Assembly: GCA_023417475.1 (NCBI GenBank)
Contig: JAEZFP010000010.1
Coordinates: 1-64,000, forward strand
Length of the DNA: 64,000 bases
Reading direction: 5' to 3'
Source: Bacillota bacterium
GTDB lineage: Bacteria; Bacillota; UBA4882; UBA8346
The notes under the pieces: model-generated
The model's database searches: none
The model's input: the letters and a program-made list of their open reading frames with translations, nothing else
Told to the model about the DNA's origin: nothing
Part shown: positions 24,939 through 33,534 of the stretch, piece by piece
Layout of the letters: each line of letters begins with the position of its first letter
How positions within the stretch are numbered: the stretch's first letter is position 1
Position numbers and translations under genes: made by a program

Positions 24939-24977
24939 AAAAAGCAAAATCTTTCACCATGAAAGGTTTTGCTTTTT
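24939..24977. terminator. Long A/U-flanked terminator after the collagen-like gene
   Basis: A 17-bp stem with one G-U pair and a 5-base loop; its outer pairs are AAAAA/TTTTT, so it works for plus-strand transcripts and probably both ways. Confidence 0.88.
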
Positions 24978-25191
24978 GATTGAGCTGGAGATCGACACAT
25001 GGTTTTTCAGTATCAATGGTTGGGAGTCGTTGCACGTCGCTTGGAAGTGCCGCTAAACAAATTCACCAGGGTACAGGAATCGTTTGGCAAGTGTAGAATG
25101 TGCTAAATAAGCTAATCCCGCCATGGGTCAAAACCATGGCCAGGAATATATTGCCTATTCCCCAATCGGACGCGAAAGGAAGGAATACAAC

Positions 25192-26025
25192 TTGCAATGT
25201 ACTTTATCGAAAATTACCGTTGATTATGAAACGATCGGAGCGGGCAAACCCATCGTAATGCTTCACGGTTACGGAGTCGACCGTCACCTGATGAAAGGTT
25301 GCATGGAGCCGATTTTTCAAACTCAACCCGGGTGGCGCCGGATCTATCTTGATTTGCCGGGAATGGGCCGGACTCCCGGCGCAGAATGGATTAAAAACTC
25401 CGATCAGATGCTGGAGATCGTCATCGAGTTTATCGCAACTGTGCTCCCCAAGGAAAATTTGGTGGTGGCCGGAGAATCGTATGGTGGTTATCTGGCCCGG
25501 GGGCTGGTGAAACACCAGGCGGACCGGCTTGACGGGGTTCTATTGATCTGTCCCTGTATCATTGCGCCGCGCGCGCAACGCCGGTTACCCAAGTTTGAAG
25601 TTTTGGAAGCGGATCCAACGTTGATTGCGGGACTTACCGTAGCGGAACGCGAGGAGTTTGTTCCCATGGCGGTGGTGCAAAACGCTACGACCTGGAAACG
25701 GTTTCAAATGGAGATTATGCCGGGGGTTGCTTTGGCGGATGAACCGTTTTTGACTCATTTGCAACGGAACGGTTATGCGTTTTCCTTTGATCCGGACCGG
25801 CTGGAACAACCGTTTTCGAAGCCGGTCTTATTGTTGACCGGACGGCAGGACGCTTCGGTCGGATATCAGGACGCGCTAACGGTTATTGAGAATTATTCCA
25901 GAGGAACTTTTGTAGTACTTGACAAAGCCGGCCATAATCTCCAGATCGAGCAAGCCGGCTTGTTTGAGGCATTAGTTAAAGAATGGCTGGAACGGGTCGA
26001 AAAAGAGGAAGTTCGTCGCATGTGA
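25192..26025 (+). CDS. Alpha/beta-fold hydrolase
   Basis: A 277-residue alpha/beta hydrolase. The oxyanion region is MLHGYG, the nucleophile elbow GESYGG, the acid lies in TGRQDASVG and the catalytic His in DKAGHNLQ, so all triad residues are present. There is no signal peptide, so it is cytoplasmic. I start at TTG, 8-9 bases behind AAGGAAGG; the frame is open upstream but without an RBS. Substrates cannot be predicted: esters, lactones and haloalkanes are all possible. It is a single gene with its own terminator. Confidence 0.88.
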   Translation: MQCTLSKITVDYETIGAGKPIVMLHGYGVDRHLMKGCMEPIFQTQPGWRRIYLDLPGMGRTPGAEWIKNSDQMLEIVIEFIATVLPKENLVVAGESYGGYLARGLVKHQADRLDGVLLICPCIIAPRAQRRLPKFEVLEADPTLIAGLTVAEREEFVPMAVVQNATTWKRFQMEIMPGVALADEPFLTHLQRNGYAFSFDPDRLEQPFSKPVLLLTGRQDASVGYQDALTVIENYSRGTFVVLDKAGHNLQIEQAGLFEALVKEWLERVEKEEVRRM

Positions 26026-26034
26026 GAAAAAGGG

Positions 26035-26078
26035 CAACGACATCTTTACCAATCAATGGTACGTTGTTATCTTTTTTT
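26035..26078 (+). terminator. Terminator after the alpha/beta hydrolase
   Basis: CAACG/CGTTG and TACCA/TGGTA helices stack with a bulge and are followed by TTATCTTTTTTT. It overlaps the 3' end of the convergent minus-strand gene. Confidence 0.65.
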
Positions 26079-26699
26079 CAGGGCGTTGCCAGAACTAAAT
26101 CCGCCCAGCGTTTTTGATGCTCCGGTTAGGTATGTCCCGGCGGACCGTTGACCGTTATGAAAATGATATTGCTTTTCTTTTTGGGAGTTGTTCATGCCAC
26201 GGTTCACGGCGCGACCGGAAGCGTCTCCGCCCACCGCATGTTGTTGCTTGGTGTTGGAACTGGCGATGGCGGCGTTGGTTCCTCCCGCGCTGTCTTTGCC
26301 ACTTCCGCTCGCGACTTGGGTGGCGGCGGAGGTGCCGGAAGTCTCATTCACCTGATTGTTGATGACAATGGTGACTTCATCGTCATCTTTCCAACCGCCT
26401 GGTTTTTCGGGGGGTTCTAATTGATACCCTTTCATGCCGTAGTTTTTCGCTTTGCCTTGCGCACCGACACTTTGTTGTTGCTGGGTATTGGAGGAATCAA
26501 TGGCGGCATTGTTGCCTGCGGCGCTGTTTCGTCCGGCTCCGCTCGCGATCTGCGTTGTGTTGGGAGCGTTTGTAAATTGGTTATTGATCACAATCACGAT
26601 GCGACGTTTGCCCGCAAGCGCCGTTTCGGTAATGATTTGCTTCCCGTCCTTATTCATCGTGATAATCAGCTTTTCCAACGTTTCTGCCAATCTCACCAT
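26067..26699 (-). CDS. Repeat-containing hydrophilic protein, probable spore-surface type
   Basis: A 210-residue protein made of two related units of about 48 residues: one starts VIVINNQFTNAPNTTQIASG and the other VTIVINNQVNETSGTSAATQ. Both run through a (G/A)SG(A/S)G(R/K)(N/D)SA block to NAAIxSSNT(Q/K)QQ. It is rich in Asn, Gln, Ser and Gly, has no signal peptide, and ends with a basic GNALKKR. I recognise no named family; INN(Q)-type beta units recall GerP-like spore proteins. A sigma-K-like promoter lies 17 bases before the ATG. The weak RBS leaves ATG, GTG and TTG starts possible within 12 bases. Confidence 0.6.
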   Translation of the reverse strand: MVRLAETLEKLIITMNKDGKQIITETALAGKRRIVIVINNQFTNAPNTTQIASGAGRNSAAGNNAAIDSSNTQQQQSVGAQGKAKNYGMKGYQLEPPEKPGGWKDDDEVTIVINNQVNETSGTSAATQVASGSGKDSAGGTNAAIASSNTKQQHAVGGDASGRAVNRGMNNSQKEKQYHFHNGQRSAGTYLTGASKTLGGFSSGNALKKR

Positions 26700-26715
26700 A
26701 TCCTTCGTTTTTTCT

Positions 26716-26743
26716 CATCATATGCGGCGGCAAATAACGGCGT
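26716..26743 (-). promoter_or_regulatory. Sigma-K-like promoter of the repeat protein
   Basis: AC, 17 bases, then CATATGATG, one mismatch from CATAnnnTA. It is the same layout as the site in front of the MurF-like gene 2.4 kb away. Confidence 0.4.
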
Positions 26744-26864
26744 AATGCTATTTCGGCCTACCCTGCCATTGGAGTGAAAACCAACGGCTTGATTACGGGG
26801 AAAGCGAGGAGATTGGGCTGAGTACCAAATAAACTGGCGGCATGGGTATTATCAAGGTAAATGA

Positions 26865-26894
26865 AAAGGGGCCGACGCATGCGTCGGCCCCTTT
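26865..26894 (-). terminator. Perfect palindromic terminator of the GH105 gene
   Basis: A 14-bp perfect arm (AAAGGGGCCGACGC and its complement) with two central bases lies 21 bases after the stop of the GH105 gene and is followed on the minus strand by TTTTCATTT. Confidence 0.85.
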
Positions 26895-26915
26895 AAAAAT
26901 ATCAGGCAGTAAATT

Positions 26916-27998
26916 TTAAAACTTGGCAACTTCGGCGCAGGCAAACAGAAAAGCCCCCACTCCGTGCAGATCATTAGTACTCCGGGGTCGCTCAACGTAG
27001 TGTTGGTAATTTCCAACCCCGGTACCGATACAGATCTCGGGGATCGCCAATTTTCCGTCGGCAGTTTCCTTTACGATACCCGTGATGCCGTCGTAGCCCT
27101 TTTTGGCGTTCACACGGTATTTTTCATCAACATAACCTTGGTTTAACGCTTTGGCGAGGGCGTAGACAAACAAGCAGGAACAGGAGTGTTCCAACCAATT
27201 GTCGGAACGGTCGCCTTTGTCCAGTACCTGATACCACAGGCCGCTTTGGGGATCTTGAAATTTGACGATTGCATCAAGCAACAGATTTAATTGAGCGATC
27301 AAAAAACCTCGTTGCCGATGATTGGCTGGGAGATAATCTAAAATATCAACCAACGCGCTCACAACCCAACCCATGGAACGACCCCAAAATTCCGGTGATT
27401 GTCCGGTGGCCGGATCAGCCCAAGCCGTTTGTTTGGAAGCGTCCCAAGCATGATAAAGCAGGCCGGTTTGTTCATCTTTGATATGTTTAGTCATCAACGA
27501 AAATTGCCCTATGATCAAATCATAGAGTTCGGGGCGAGCGAACAGCTGGGCGTAGTGGACGGCAAACGGTCCTTCCATATAGATGCCGTCAAGCCACATT
27601 TGATTGGGATAGTTCTCCTTGTGCCAATAACCGCCGACCGCGTTTTGCTTCCAACCAAGTAAAAATGCTAATAAAGCGTCGGCCGCCGTTTTGTATTTTA
27701 CCGCGTGGGTGACTTCATAGAGACGCAGCAACAATACACCTGCTTGGAGCGAGTCCAGCTCGGTTTCGCGAAATTCCAAACTACCGTCTTCTTTCACCAA
27801 ACTGTCGACATACGCTTGAACGTAGTCGAAATAGCGTTGTTCGCGGGTCTGCTCCCAAATGAAGAGCATTCCGAGTAGAAAGACGCCTTGATGATAATGC
27901 CAGCGTCCCGCCGGCGGCAACAGGGGCGCTGCAAATTCGGCCATCAACGTGTCGCAGGCTTTTCGCGCAATGGTCAGCGCGTGATTGTCTTGAATCAT
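26916..27998 (-). CDS. Glycoside hydrolase family 105 (unsaturated glucuronyl/rhamnogalacturonyl hydrolase)
   Basis: A 360-residue (alpha/alpha)6-barrel enzyme of the GH88/GH105 type that removes the 4,5-unsaturated uronic acid left by polysaccharide lyases. Family blocks are GRWHYHQGVFLLGM, the NQMWLDGIYMEGPF segment with the catalytic Asp, PEFWGRSMGWVV and the C-terminal NDLHGVGAFLFACAE. There is no signal peptide, so it works on imported oligosaccharides. GGGAGG precedes the ATG by 11 bases. It is a single gene next to a Gfo/Idh/MocA oxidoreductase, both likely in pectin or related uronate catabolism. No transporter is adjacent. Confidence 0.92.
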   Translation of the reverse strand: MIQDNHALTIARKACDTLMAEFAAPLLPPAGRWHYHQGVFLLGMLFIWEQTREQRYFDYVQAYVDSLVKEDGSLEFRETELDSLQAGVLLLRLYEVTHAVKYKTAADALLAFLLGWKQNAVGGYWHKENYPNQMWLDGIYMEGPFAVHYAQLFARPELYDLIIGQFSLMTKHIKDEQTGLLYHAWDASKQTAWADPATGQSPEFWGRSMGWVVSALVDILDYLPANHRQRGFLIAQLNLLLDAIVKFQDPQSGLWYQVLDKGDRSDNWLEHSCSCLFVYALAKALNQGYVDEKYRVNAKKGYDGITGIVKETADGKLAIPEICIGTGVGNYQHYVERPRSTNDLHGVGAFLFACAEVAKF

Positions 27999-28246
27999 CG
28001 GTGCAAAATCCTCCCTAACGTAACAAAATGTTGAAATAAATCCAAACTAGATTATCCAGCCCTGCGTTAGGATGGAGAATTTTAAACCGTCAAATTATTT
28101 CAACTATTAAGAATTTAAATTGGTTTTACAGTAAAAGTCAACCATTTTTTAAAAAATTCTGCCTGAGCGGTTACCAATTGCTCGTTGACATTGTCCGTCC
28201 GCCATTACAGTATACCCTTTTTTCAAAACGGATTTGAGCGATAAAA
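27999..28246. other. Intergenic region upstream of GH105
   Basis: About 250 A/T-rich bases that must contain the GH105 promoter. I find no hexamer pair good enough to mark and no clear operator. Confidence 0.4.
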
Positions 28247-28275
28247 CAGGCCTGTAAATAAGGATTACAGGCCTG
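28247..28275 (-). terminator. Terminator of the Gfo/Idh/MocA gene
   Basis: A perfect 11-bp stem (CAGGCCTGTAA with TTACAGGCCTG) with a 7-base loop is followed on the minus strand by TTTTAT. Confidence 0.88.
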
Positions 28276-28310
28276 AATCTTGCTGAAATATGCTAATACC
28301 TAGGGAATGA

Positions 28311-29591
28311 TTATAGCGAAATTAGATTTTTAATGGTGACCGGCCCTCCGGAGGCAATGGATTTATTGGCGGCGATGCCGGTTAAAATGGACATTACTCC
28401 GTCAACGTGCGAAGCAGCCCGGTTGAAACGGTCCGGTTCGGGAACGCCAAATAAATCGTTCAATAGGATTGGGTCGCCGCCGCCGTGTCCACCGACGCCT
28501 TCCACGATCTCCACTTCATACGGTTCGCCGAACATGGGGAAAACCGTGATCGATTTGTGTTGAACCGCACCTTCGGCTGCGGTCTTGCCGCCGCCGTTAA
28601 CATAGGATTTCTCAACCACGGAGACTTGGATCCGGCCTTTGCTGCCGTTGAAAGCGATCCGGAAACCTTCCCAGGGCAAATACGTATTCAAAGAGTAAGT
28701 CATGATGGCATTATTTTGATATCGTACCATGACCCCCATGGTGTCTTCGATATTAATCCCGTCGCCAAAAACGCTTTGGTCGCGAATATACCCGTCTTCG
28801 TGCTCCGCGTCAAGGTAAAGCGATTTTAACTGCTCTTTATTCTCCATATCCAGCGCGAAAGGATCGCCTTGGGCATTTTCACTGCCGTGGGCCCGGTTGT
28901 AAAATTTGGTTACCCCGCGTTTTTCGGCATTTTCGCGGCCGTAGAACATCAGGTCGCCCATGGCAAAGACGGTCTTGGGAGCGGAGCCGAGCCAGAAATT
29001 GACTAGGTCGAAATGGTGGGTGGATTTGTGAACCAACAAACCGCCACTGTTGCGCTTGTCGCGGTGCCAACGCCGGAAGTAATCGGCGCCGTGTTCGGTG
29101 TTGAGCAACCATTCAAAGTGGATGGAATTGACTTGACCGATGGTTCCGTCCGTGATCAGTTCGCGAATTTTCGTATTGTGGGGCGCGTAGCGATAGTTAA
29201 ATGTGACCCGCAATTTCCGGCCGGTCCGGTTGATGGCGTCTAAGATTTCTTGGGCTTTCGCCTCGTCAACGGTCATCGGTTTTTCGGAGATGACGTCGCA
29301 ACCCAGTTCCATCGCACGAATGATATAGGTATGGTGGGTGCGGTCGATCGAGGTCACGAGGACGATATCGGGTTTTTGCTCCTCAATCATGCGGTCAAAT
29401 TCGGAGCAATGGTAAGTGGGAACCGGTTCGGTCCCGAATTTCTCATTGATCACTTTGTTGGCATAATTCATCCGGGTTTGATTGATATCGCAAAACCCGA
29501 CCAATTTTGAGGTCTCTTGAAACTGGCCGGCAATCGCTTCATAAAAAAACCGGGCACGGCCTCCAAGGCCAACTTGGGCATAACGTTTCAT
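28311..29591 (-). CDS. Gfo/Idh/MocA-family oxidoreductase
   Basis: A 426-residue NAD(P)-dependent sugar oxidoreductase. The Rossmann start is VGLGGRARFF, followed by the family's EKP triad (VISEKPMTVDEA, residues 101-112) and a C-terminal beta-sheet substrate domain carrying the HKSTHHFDLVNFW segment with the catalytic His. Proteins of this shape oxidise or epimerise sugars, inositols or uronic-acid derivatives. AAAGGAGC gives a strong RBS. It is a single gene with its own terminator, close to GH105. The exact substrate cannot be told from sequence. Confidence 0.9.
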   Translation of the reverse strand: MKRYAQVGLGGRARFFYEAIAGQFQETSKLVGFCDINQTRMNYANKVINEKFGTEPVPTYHCSEFDRMIEEQKPDIVLVTSIDRTHHTYIIRAMELGCDVISEKPMTVDEAKAQEILDAINRTGRKLRVTFNYRYAPHNTKIRELITDGTIGQVNSIHFEWLLNTEHGADYFRRWHRDKRNSGGLLVHKSTHHFDLVNFWLGSAPKTVFAMGDLMFYGRENAEKRGVTKFYNRAHGSENAQGDPFALDMENKEQLKSLYLDAEHEDGYIRDQSVFGDGINIEDTMGVMVRYQNNAIMTYSLNTYLPWEGFRIAFNGSKGRIQVSVVEKSYVNGGGKTAAEGAVQHKSITVFPMFGEPYEVEIVEGVGGHGGGDPILLNDLFGVPEPDRFNRAASHVDGVMSILTGIAANKSIASGGPVTIKNLISL

Positions 29592-30073
29592 AGTAAGTGA
29601 GCTCCTTTCGAACGCAAGAATTTACTGATCCTTGTATAACTATAAACCAGAATGCGCAAGAAATCCGTACTGATTATGCTATCTTTGCTTAAAGTTGTCA
29701 TATTTTGCGATGTTCTGGGGAGGAAAACCCTTCCATCGTTCCCCAAGGGCAACCCTTAGCCAATTGCGATTATTTTTCGTGAAAGGGGAACTATAAGTAA
29801 TAGCTTGCGTTTGAATGATTAATCCAGCTTTAAAGGGTTTTTCCAAATTAACCCGCCGCGCAAGGATGATTTTTAACTACAAGCCGATTGACGGTGCTGC
29901 CGAAACGGTCCCGGCGGCAGAGGTTATTGAGAAAAAGTTCCTTTTCGGTAGGAGATTTCGGTTTTTTGGCGTAAACATAGTATAGAAATGTCGCTGTAAG
30001 TTTGTCCGGAAATTTTTGGGCGGCGGATAGATATGGACAAGCAACCGAACCGATGTATTTTGAGGTGAAATGT
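29592..30073. other. Intergenic region between the Gfo/Idh/MocA gene and tilS
   Basis: About 480 bases. A G-rich then C-rich stretch around 29717-29752 (GGGGAGG ... CCCTTCC ... CCCCAAGGG) can fold into a short hairpin. The left end should hold the promoter of the minus-strand oxidoreductase and the right end that of tilS, but no convincing hexamers are seen. An 83-codon minus-strand frame (29848-30099) has no RBS and is not called. Confidence 0.4.
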
Positions 30074-31471
30074 TTGCTGCAAAAGGTCAAGCAGACCATT
30101 AACCGTTACGGGCTGCTCGAACCGGGCGAACGGATACTCGTAGGGTTTTCGGGAGGCGTCGATTCATTGACCCTGCTGCATATCTTACGTTCGTTGACCG
30201 AATGGCGGCTCGAACTTTGGGCGGTATATATCAACCATTCGCTTCGTCCGGCGGAAAATCTACGGGAAACGGCACTCTTACATCAAGTGGGCGTGGAATG
30301 GGGCGTCCGGACGCGGGAAGTCGTGATTGACATCCCGGCCCGGCTTCGCGAAAAACCCCAATCCTTGCAATTGTTGGCCCGGGAGGAGCGTTACCGCATC
30401 TTTAACGAACTCCGGCGGGAGATTGGCGCCGCCAAGGTGGCGTTGGCCCATCATCGCGACGATCAAGTGGAAACCGTGTTGTACCGAGTGATCCGCGGAA
30501 CCGGTCTGGAAGGATTGGCGGGAATCCCGGTAACGCGTGACGGCATTTATATTCGGCCGTTACTGGAGGTGTCCCGACCGGAGATTGTGGCCTATGCCAA
30601 GGAACACCGGTTGGCCTGGGAAGAAGACTCTTCCAATCAAAAAACAGTCTATCGGAGGAACCGGCTCCGGTTGCAATTGTTGCCCGAGTTGGAGCGGGAG
30701 TATAATCCGCGCGTCAGGCAGGCAATCACTCGCCTGGCGAATTTGGCGGTTGAACACCGCTCCTACATTGAACAGGAAATCGCCAACCGCCTACCGCTTT
30801 TGATCGTCCGGGAGCAGGGACGGGTGGGAGTCCGGTTGGCGCTGTTCCGGGAAACCCATGCTTATCTCCAATACTACCTGTTGAAAAAGCTTGCGGAGAT
30901 CACCCAGCCAGCTTGCCGACTCGAATCGGTGACGCTGTTGCGTCTCCGGGACCGCCTCAATCGCGGTGACCTAAAATCGGTGGACTTAGCGAAAGGGCTT
31001 TCCGCATATTATGAGAACGGCGTGGTGTTTTTGGGAGTCCGGCCGGCAGCGCCGCCGTTTTTTCCTCGGCAGCAGCCGATTGTGACGGTTACCGCGCCGG
31101 GACGGACGTGTTTGCCCGAGTTTGTGAAGGAGTTAGTGATCAAACCCGGCAAAATTCCGGATGCTTGGAATAAAATGCAACGAACCGAAATTTTCGTCGA
31201 TCCGGCAAAACTTCAATTACCCTTGGCCGTGCGGAATTGGAAACCGGGCGACCGTTTCCAGCCGTTGGGGGCGGTGGGAACTCAAAAATTGCAGGACTTT
31301 TTTATCAACCAAAAGATTCCCCTGACTGAGCGACATCGCATCCCGTTGCTGGTTACGGCCGATGATCGGATTGTTTGGGTGATGGGTTTCCGGGCCGCCG
31401 ATCATTTTAAAATTACCGATCCCAATAGCCCAGCTTGGCACCTTATGGTCCAAACATTATCAAAGGGTTGA
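30074..31471 (+). CDS. tilS: tRNA(Ile)-lysidine synthase
   Basis: A 465-residue TilS. It ligates lysine onto C34 of the CAU-anticodon isoleucine tRNA so that it reads AUA. The PP-loop is SGGVDS at residues 26-31, followed by the HHRDDQVETVLYR block, and a C-terminal TilS domain (GDRFQPLGAVGTQKLQDFF) is complete. I start at TTG, 6 bases after GAGGTG: this gives the family's normal MLxKVKxTI opening, while an upstream ATG would add 7 residues. It is followed by ftsH without the hpt gene found between them in Bacillus. Confidence 0.94.
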   Translation: MLQKVKQTINRYGLLEPGERILVGFSGGVDSLTLLHILRSLTEWRLELWAVYINHSLRPAENLRETALLHQVGVEWGVRTREVVIDIPARLREKPQSLQLLAREERYRIFNELRREIGAAKVALAHHRDDQVETVLYRVIRGTGLEGLAGIPVTRDGIYIRPLLEVSRPEIVAYAKEHRLAWEEDSSNQKTVYRRNRLRLQLLPELEREYNPRVRQAITRLANLAVEHRSYIEQEIANRLPLLIVREQGRVGVRLALFRETHAYLQYYLLKKLAEITQPACRLESVTLLRLRDRLNRGDLKSVDLAKGLSAYYENGVVFLGVRPAAPPFFPRQQPIVTVTAPGRTCLPEFVKELVIKPGKIPDAWNKMQRTEIFVDPAKLQLPLAVRNWKPGDRFQPLGAVGTQKLQDFFINQKIPLTERHRIPLLVTADDRIVWVMGFRAADHFKITDPNSPAWHLMVQTLSKG

Positions 31472-31500
31472 TTGTAATCATTTTTTTCGTATGATATAAT
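31472..31500 (+). promoter_or_regulatory. Promoter of ftsH
   Basis: TTGTAA, 17 bases, perfect TATAAT, beginning at the base after the tilS stop codon. So ftsH has its own start near 31507. Confidence 0.78.
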
Positions 31501-31547
31501 ATCAAACATGGCAAAATTGGCTTGTTTTGCCGGAGGGAGGTTTTTCA

Positions 31548-33389
31548 TTGCTTAGAATTGCTCGTGAAGTTTTACTCTATTTCTTACTTGCCATTCTCTT
31601 GCTATTATTCGTGGCCAAATTTATGAACGTAAATAATCCGGTGGATAACATCAACTTTGATGAGTTTATTAAACGGGTCGAAGCCGGTAAGATAATTGAC
31701 GCCAAGATCAATAACAACGATGGTACCATTGACGGGTCGCAACGAAGCAACCCCAAAGCGAAGTATCATGTTGAAGGCCCGAATAATCGCCCGGAACTTT
31801 ACTATGATTTATTGCGGACCAAAGGTGTCAAAGTTGCCTTCGCCAATCCGGGGAATGCGTGGTGGGCTTTTATCCTACCTAATCTCGGGATGATTGTCAT
31901 CTTTGTTATTTTCTGGTTCTTCTTGCTCAACCAGATGCAAAACAGCGGGAATAAGGCGTTGTCCTTTGGAAAAAGCCGCGCCCGTTTGCATATGGACGAT
32001 AAGAATAAAACCACCTTCGACGATGTCGCCGGTGAAGACGAAGCGAAGGAAGAGTTGGTTGAGATTGTGGAATTTTTGCGGCAACCGCGCCGGTTTACCG
32101 AATTGGGAGCGAAAATTCCCAAAGGTGTGCTGTTAATTGGTCACCCCGGTACCGGTAAAACCTTGTTGGCGAAGGCGGTCGCCGGCGAAGCAGGTGTTCC
32201 GTTCTTCAGCATCAGCGGTTCCGATTTTGTGGAGATGTTTGTGGGCGTTGGCGCGTCCCGGGTGCGCGACCTGTTTGACCAGGCGAAAAAGAACGCTCCT
32301 TGTATCATTTTTGTGGATGAAATCGACGCCGTGGGTCGGCAACGTGGCGCCGGTCTTGGCGGGGGTCACGACGAAAGAGAGCAGACCTTAAACCAATTGT
32401 TGGTTGAGATGGACGGCTTTGAAGCCAACTCCGGAATCATCATGCTGGCCGCCACCAACCGCCCGGATGTTTTGGATCCGGCGTTGCTCCGGCCGGGACG
32501 GTTTGACCGTCAGGTAACTTTAGATATTCCGGACATCAAAGGCCGGGAAGATATTTTAAAAGTCCACGCCCGGGGCAAACCTTTGGCTCCGGAAGTCGAT
32601 CTTTCAGTACTGGCGCGGCAGACGCCCGGTTTTACCGGCGCCGATCTGGCCAACGTTTTGAACGAAGCGGCATTACTCGCGGCGCGGCGCGGTAAAAAGA
32701 AGATCTTCATGGAGGATTGCGAGGATGCGATTGAACGCGTCATCGCCGGTCCGGAGAAGAAGAGTAAGATTATGAGTCAGAAAGAGAAGGATCTGACGGC
32801 GTACCACGAAGCCGGCCATGCGTTGGTTGGGCATTACCTGACGACGGTCGATCCGATTCACAAGATTTCGATTATTCCGCGCGGGTCTGCCGGAGGTTAT
32901 ACGATGGCATTGCCGCTGGAGGATAAACATTATAGCACCCGTACCGAATTGCTGGAGAATGTAGTATTTGCTTTGGGAGGGCGGGCTGCGGAAGTAATCG
33001 CGTTAGGCGAGATCAGCACCGGAGCGCGCAATGATCTTGAACGCGCTACCAAAACGGTCCGGAAGATGATTACCGAATACGGGATGAGCGACGAGTTGGG
33101 ATATATGACGTTTGGTCACGGCCATGAAGAAACGGTCTTTCTCGGCCGGGATTTCTCCCGCGACCAGAATTACAGTGAGGAAATTGCTTCGGCAATCGAT
33201 CGCGAGATCAAGAAGATTATGGATCAATCGTTCGAGCGGGCCAAAACGATTATAAACGAACACCGTGAAGCGTTGGAGAATATTACAAAAGCGTTGCTCA
33301 CCGAAGAAACCTTGGAAGGCGAACGGTTCCGCCAAGTGATCGGCGAAGAACCGCAAGCGGCGGAGAACGCTCCGACGGATCCGGTTTGA
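31548..33389 (+). CDS. ftsH: ATP-dependent zinc metalloprotease FtsH
   Basis: A 613-residue membrane AAA+ protease that degrades misfolded membrane proteins and short-lived regulators. Two membrane helices (residues 6-25 and about 106-127) flank a small external domain. The Walker A is GHPGTGKT (His in place of the usual Pro), Walker B IIFVDEID, and the second region of homology NRPDVLDPALLRPGRFDRQ. The zinc site is HEAGH near residue 420 with Asp in ARNDLERATK. The start is TTG, 7 bases after GGAGGGAGG. A strong terminator follows. Confidence 0.97.
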   Translation: MLRIAREVLLYFLLAILLLLFVAKFMNVNNPVDNINFDEFIKRVEAGKIIDAKINNNDGTIDGSQRSNPKAKYHVEGPNNRPELYYDLLRTKGVKVAFANPGNAWWAFILPNLGMIVIFVIFWFFLLNQMQNSGNKALSFGKSRARLHMDDKNKTTFDDVAGEDEAKEELVEIVEFLRQPRRFTELGAKIPKGVLLIGHPGTGKTLLAKAVAGEAGVPFFSISGSDFVEMFVGVGASRVRDLFDQAKKNAPCIIFVDEIDAVGRQRGAGLGGGHDEREQTLNQLLVEMDGFEANSGIIMLAATNRPDVLDPALLRPGRFDRQVTLDIPDIKGREDILKVHARGKPLAPEVDLSVLARQTPGFTGADLANVLNEAALLAARRGKKKIFMEDCEDAIERVIAGPEKKSKIMSQKEKDLTAYHEAGHALVGHYLTTVDPIHKISIIPRGSAGGYTMALPLEDKHYSTRTELLENVVFALGGRAAEVIALGEISTGARNDLERATKTVRKMITEYGMSDELGYMTFGHGHEETVFLGRDFSRDQNYSEEIASAIDREIKKIMDQSFERAKTIINEHREALENITKALLTEETLEGERFRQVIGEEPQAAENAPTDPV

Positions 33390-33475
33390 TCTTATCGACG
33401 TCGATTTATTTCAATGATGCCTTTGAAGCGGATGGCGCAATCTAACCGTCCGAAATAACGCAGCACTATAATGAG

Positions 33476-33509
33476 AAAAGCACGGGACCCAATAAGGTCC
33501 CGTGCTTTT
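33476..33509. terminator. Bidirectional terminator between ftsH and murA
   Basis: A 14-bp perfect stem with AAAA/TTTT ends and a 6-base loop, followed by TTTTTT on the plus strand. The convergent murA unit can use it too. Confidence 0.9.
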
Positions 33510-33534
33510 TTGGGCACAAGGGGGTTCGCCGAGC

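Noticed and set aside
29848..30099. 83-codon minus-strand ORF overlapping the tilS start
   Set aside because: It lacks an RBS, overlaps a certain gene and resembles no family.
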